A program made the translations under genes and the position numbers. Shown in pieces: positions 5,561-7,138 of a DNA stretch of 7,138 nucleotides; the first letter of the stretch is position 1, and each line of letters begins with the position of its first letter. Origin of the DNA: Bacteroidales bacterium (GTDB lineage: Bacteria; Bacteroidota; Bacteroidia; Bacteroidales; Bacteroidaceae); contig JAUNIV010000116.1 of NCBI GenBank assembly GCA_030523385.1, positions 1 to 7,138 of the forward strand, in the 5' to 3' direction. The notes beneath the pieces are model-generated. The model did not search any database. It was not told the DNA's origin and saw only the letters and a program-made list of their open reading frames with translations.

Positions 5561-7138
5561 TTAGAAGTCTAACTTAACATTAAATCCAAGGAAACGCTGT
5601 GAAGGAGAGCTCAAGTCATCTGCATCCACATCCGGGTCGGCATACTTGAATTCTTTGGCCCACAAAAGCAAGTTTTGCGCAATGAATGAAACAGAAGCTC
5701 CTTTCAGGTGTGCCCACTTACATGCCGTTTTCGGGAGTGAGTAAGTCAATGACAGCTCACGAACTTTAAAGAAAGTGGTAGAACGATAGTTCTGGAAAGC
5801 TGCACTACCCGACCACGGTTCATAAGTTTGAATAAAACTTTGGTAAGAAACCGGTACGTCGTTTGGAGCAAACACACGTGTGTCTTTAACGATATTTCCA
5901 GACGTATCATATTCTACAGAACCCGATACTATTTTCACGCCTTGTGCAATATAAGTGATATTACCGTTTACTACTTCTTCATAACGCTCGGGAGTGTCGC
6001 TCTTCGGGTGCGAACCACTGTTCCACATGGCCTGTTCGGTCTGATTATAAGCCGTTCCGCCCACACGTCCGTCGAATGCTACGTACAGAGACCAGTTTTT
6101 GTAACTGAGCGTACTGTTGACACCCCAAATCCAATCAGGATATTCATAGCCTACAAAAGATTGATATTGGCTCTTGCGAGGCAATCCGTTATACAGAATC
6201 AGGTTTCCGTCCGGATCACGTTCCCAATCGTAAGTAGCAAGCCAGTCCCAACGAAGTCCACCTTTTACCCATTGGTTCTGTGTGGAATAGACAGGGTCTA
6301 CTTTATCATAGAAATAACGGTCTCTTGCCCAGTTTACATTCACATTCCATTTCCAGTCTTTGGTCTGAATCAAGTCGGCACCGATAGTCAATTCTACACC
6401 CCTGCGTAACTGCTCTTCTTCATAATTCAACAATGTGCTGGAGAAACCGGAGGCTGAACTAATCGTTGCATTGCGGGTCAGGTTGTATTTCAATTTATTG
6501 TAATAAGCGATGTCGAAACGCAAGCGGTTATCCCATACGTTGAATGCCGTACCTATTTCATAAGAACGGGCTGTGACCGGTTTCAAGGTGGCACTGCGCA
6601 AAGACGTCGGATAAGTGGCTGTATTCAATTTGTCCCACACGTTAGTAGAAACGCTATAAGCTTGCTGTGTGTCAAAGATGCTCAAGTCTGATTTGGTCAC
6701 TGTCCATGAACCTCTCAGCTTCCAGAATGTGAAAGGTTTGGGCATATCGATAAATTCAGACATGATCAAACTGGCCGATACGGACGGATAGAAGTAAGAA
6801 CGAGTTTCGGCCGGCAAAGTAGAAGACCAGTCGTTACGTCCGGTGGCATCAACGAACAAAAGGTTCTTCCAAGCCAAAGACAATTTACCATACACAGAAT
6901 TCACACGTTTGCTCTTATAGCTGCTGGAAGAAGAAACGGGGTCTTTAGAAGCATTCAATGAATAGTAGCCGGGAATAGACAGACCATTGCTGGTGCTTGA
7001 TGTCAATGAGTCATCGTAATAATAATAAATGGAACAGCCCAATATACCGTCTATCATGAGATCGCCGAAAGTCTGATTGGCTGCTAATATGAAATCTCTG
7101 TTTACACTATAACCGGTTCCTTTGTAAATAGAGAATGA
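5561..7138 (-). CDS. SusC/RagA-family TonB-dependent outer-membrane transporter, C-terminal half
   Basis: This is the last 525 residues of a TonB-dependent beta-barrel that imports ligands delivered by its SusD partner. The frame stays open to base 7138, so the gene continues beyond the right edge. The Met codon at 7057 is internal and not the start, because the upstream residues (reading FILAANQTFGDL and so on) continue the barrel. Full SusC proteins are about 1000 residues, so about half is present, and the plug, TonB box and signal peptide are not visible. Barrel landmarks include LAWKNLLFVDATGRNDWSS, FWKLRGSWT, RSYEIGTAF with RLRFDIAYYNK, FFKVRELSLTYSLP, SFIAQNLLLW, and the ending GFNVKLDF, whose terminal Phe is the usual outer-membrane insertion signal. 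Alternating aromatic strands and Asn/Asp-rich loops fit the fold. The susD gene follows 14 bases after the stop. Confidence 0.95.
   Translation of the reverse strand, partial: SFSIYKGTGYSVNRDFILAANQTFGDLMIDGILGCSIYYYYDDSLTSSTSNGLSIPGYYSLNASKDPVSSSSSYKSKRVNSVYGKLSLAWKNLLFVDATGRNDWSSTLPAETRSYFYPSVSASLIMSEFIDMPKPFTFWKLRGSWTVTKSDLSIFDTQQAYSVSTNVWDKLNTATYPTSLRSATLKPVTARSYEIGTAFNVWDNRLRFDIAYYNKLKYNLTRNATISSASGFSSTLLNYEEEQLRRGVELTIGADLIQTKDWKWNVNVNWARDRYFYDKVDPVYSTQNQWVKGGLRWDWLATYDWERDPDGNLILYNGLPRKSQYQSFVGYEYPDWIWGVNSTLSYKNWSLYVAFDGRVGGTAYNQTEQAMWNSGSHPKSDTPERYEEVVNGNITYIAQGVKIVSGSVEYDTSGNIVKDTRVFAPNDVPVSYQSFIQTYEPWSGSAAFQNYRSTTFFKVRELSLTYSLPKTACKWAHLKGASVSFIAQNLLLWAKEFKYADPDVDADDLSSPSQRFLGFNVKLDF

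Noticed and set aside
5828..6409. A 193-codon plus-strand open frame inside the susC region
   Set aside because: It is antisense to well-conserved SusC barrel sequence, has no recognisable motif and no promoter-like sequence ahead of it that I could support.
7055..7057. ATG on the minus strand as the start of the SusC-like gene
   Set aside because: The frame remains open for 27 more codons to the window edge and those codons encode continuing barrel sequence. No plug domain or signal peptide follows this ATG, so it is an internal Met.

Overview
The window looks like a stretch of a Bacteroides-type genome (order Bacteroidales). Three things point there: a SusC/SusD outer-membrane uptake pair, promoter elements matching the Bacteroidales -7 consensus TAnnTTTG instead of a sigma70 -10 box, and A-rich sequence without a clear Shine-Dalgarno ahead of start codons. 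The species cannot be named from the sequence alone.

Layout. The left edge (1-54) holds the 5' two thirds of a tRNA-Asn(GUU) gene on the minus strand. A short divergent promoter region (55-133) separates it from two plus-strand genes: a PfkB-family, adenosine-kinase-like sugar/nucleoside kinase (134-1120) and an S41 carboxy-terminal processing protease with an N-terminal export signal and a PDZ domain (1171-2874). These look like ordinary chromosomal genes. At 2887-2961 a 20-bp perfect inverted repeat forms a bidirectional terminator where transcription from both sides converges.

The right half (2986-7138) is one minus-strand operon. Read in its own direction it holds the C-terminal half of a SusC-type TonB-dependent transporter that runs off the right edge, a SusD-like nutrient-binding lipoprotein 14 bases later, and a secreted Dcr2-like calcineurin-type metallophosphoesterase 20 bases after that. 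The likely cooperation is that SusD captures a ligand at the cell surface, SusC imports it into the periplasm by TonB-driven transport, and the phosphoesterase hydrolyses a phosphate ester or diester in the periplasm or at an outer membrane. No glycoside hydrolase, sulfatase or regulator is visible downstream. The genes upstream of susC are outside the window, so the substrate remains open.

I found no CRISPR array, insertion sequence, phage gene or clearly new system. The most notable points are the SusCD-phosphoesterase operon, the long terminator hairpin, and the face-to-face promoters between the tRNA and the kinase. Genes fill almost the whole window, and no gene-free stretch exceeds about 110 bases.
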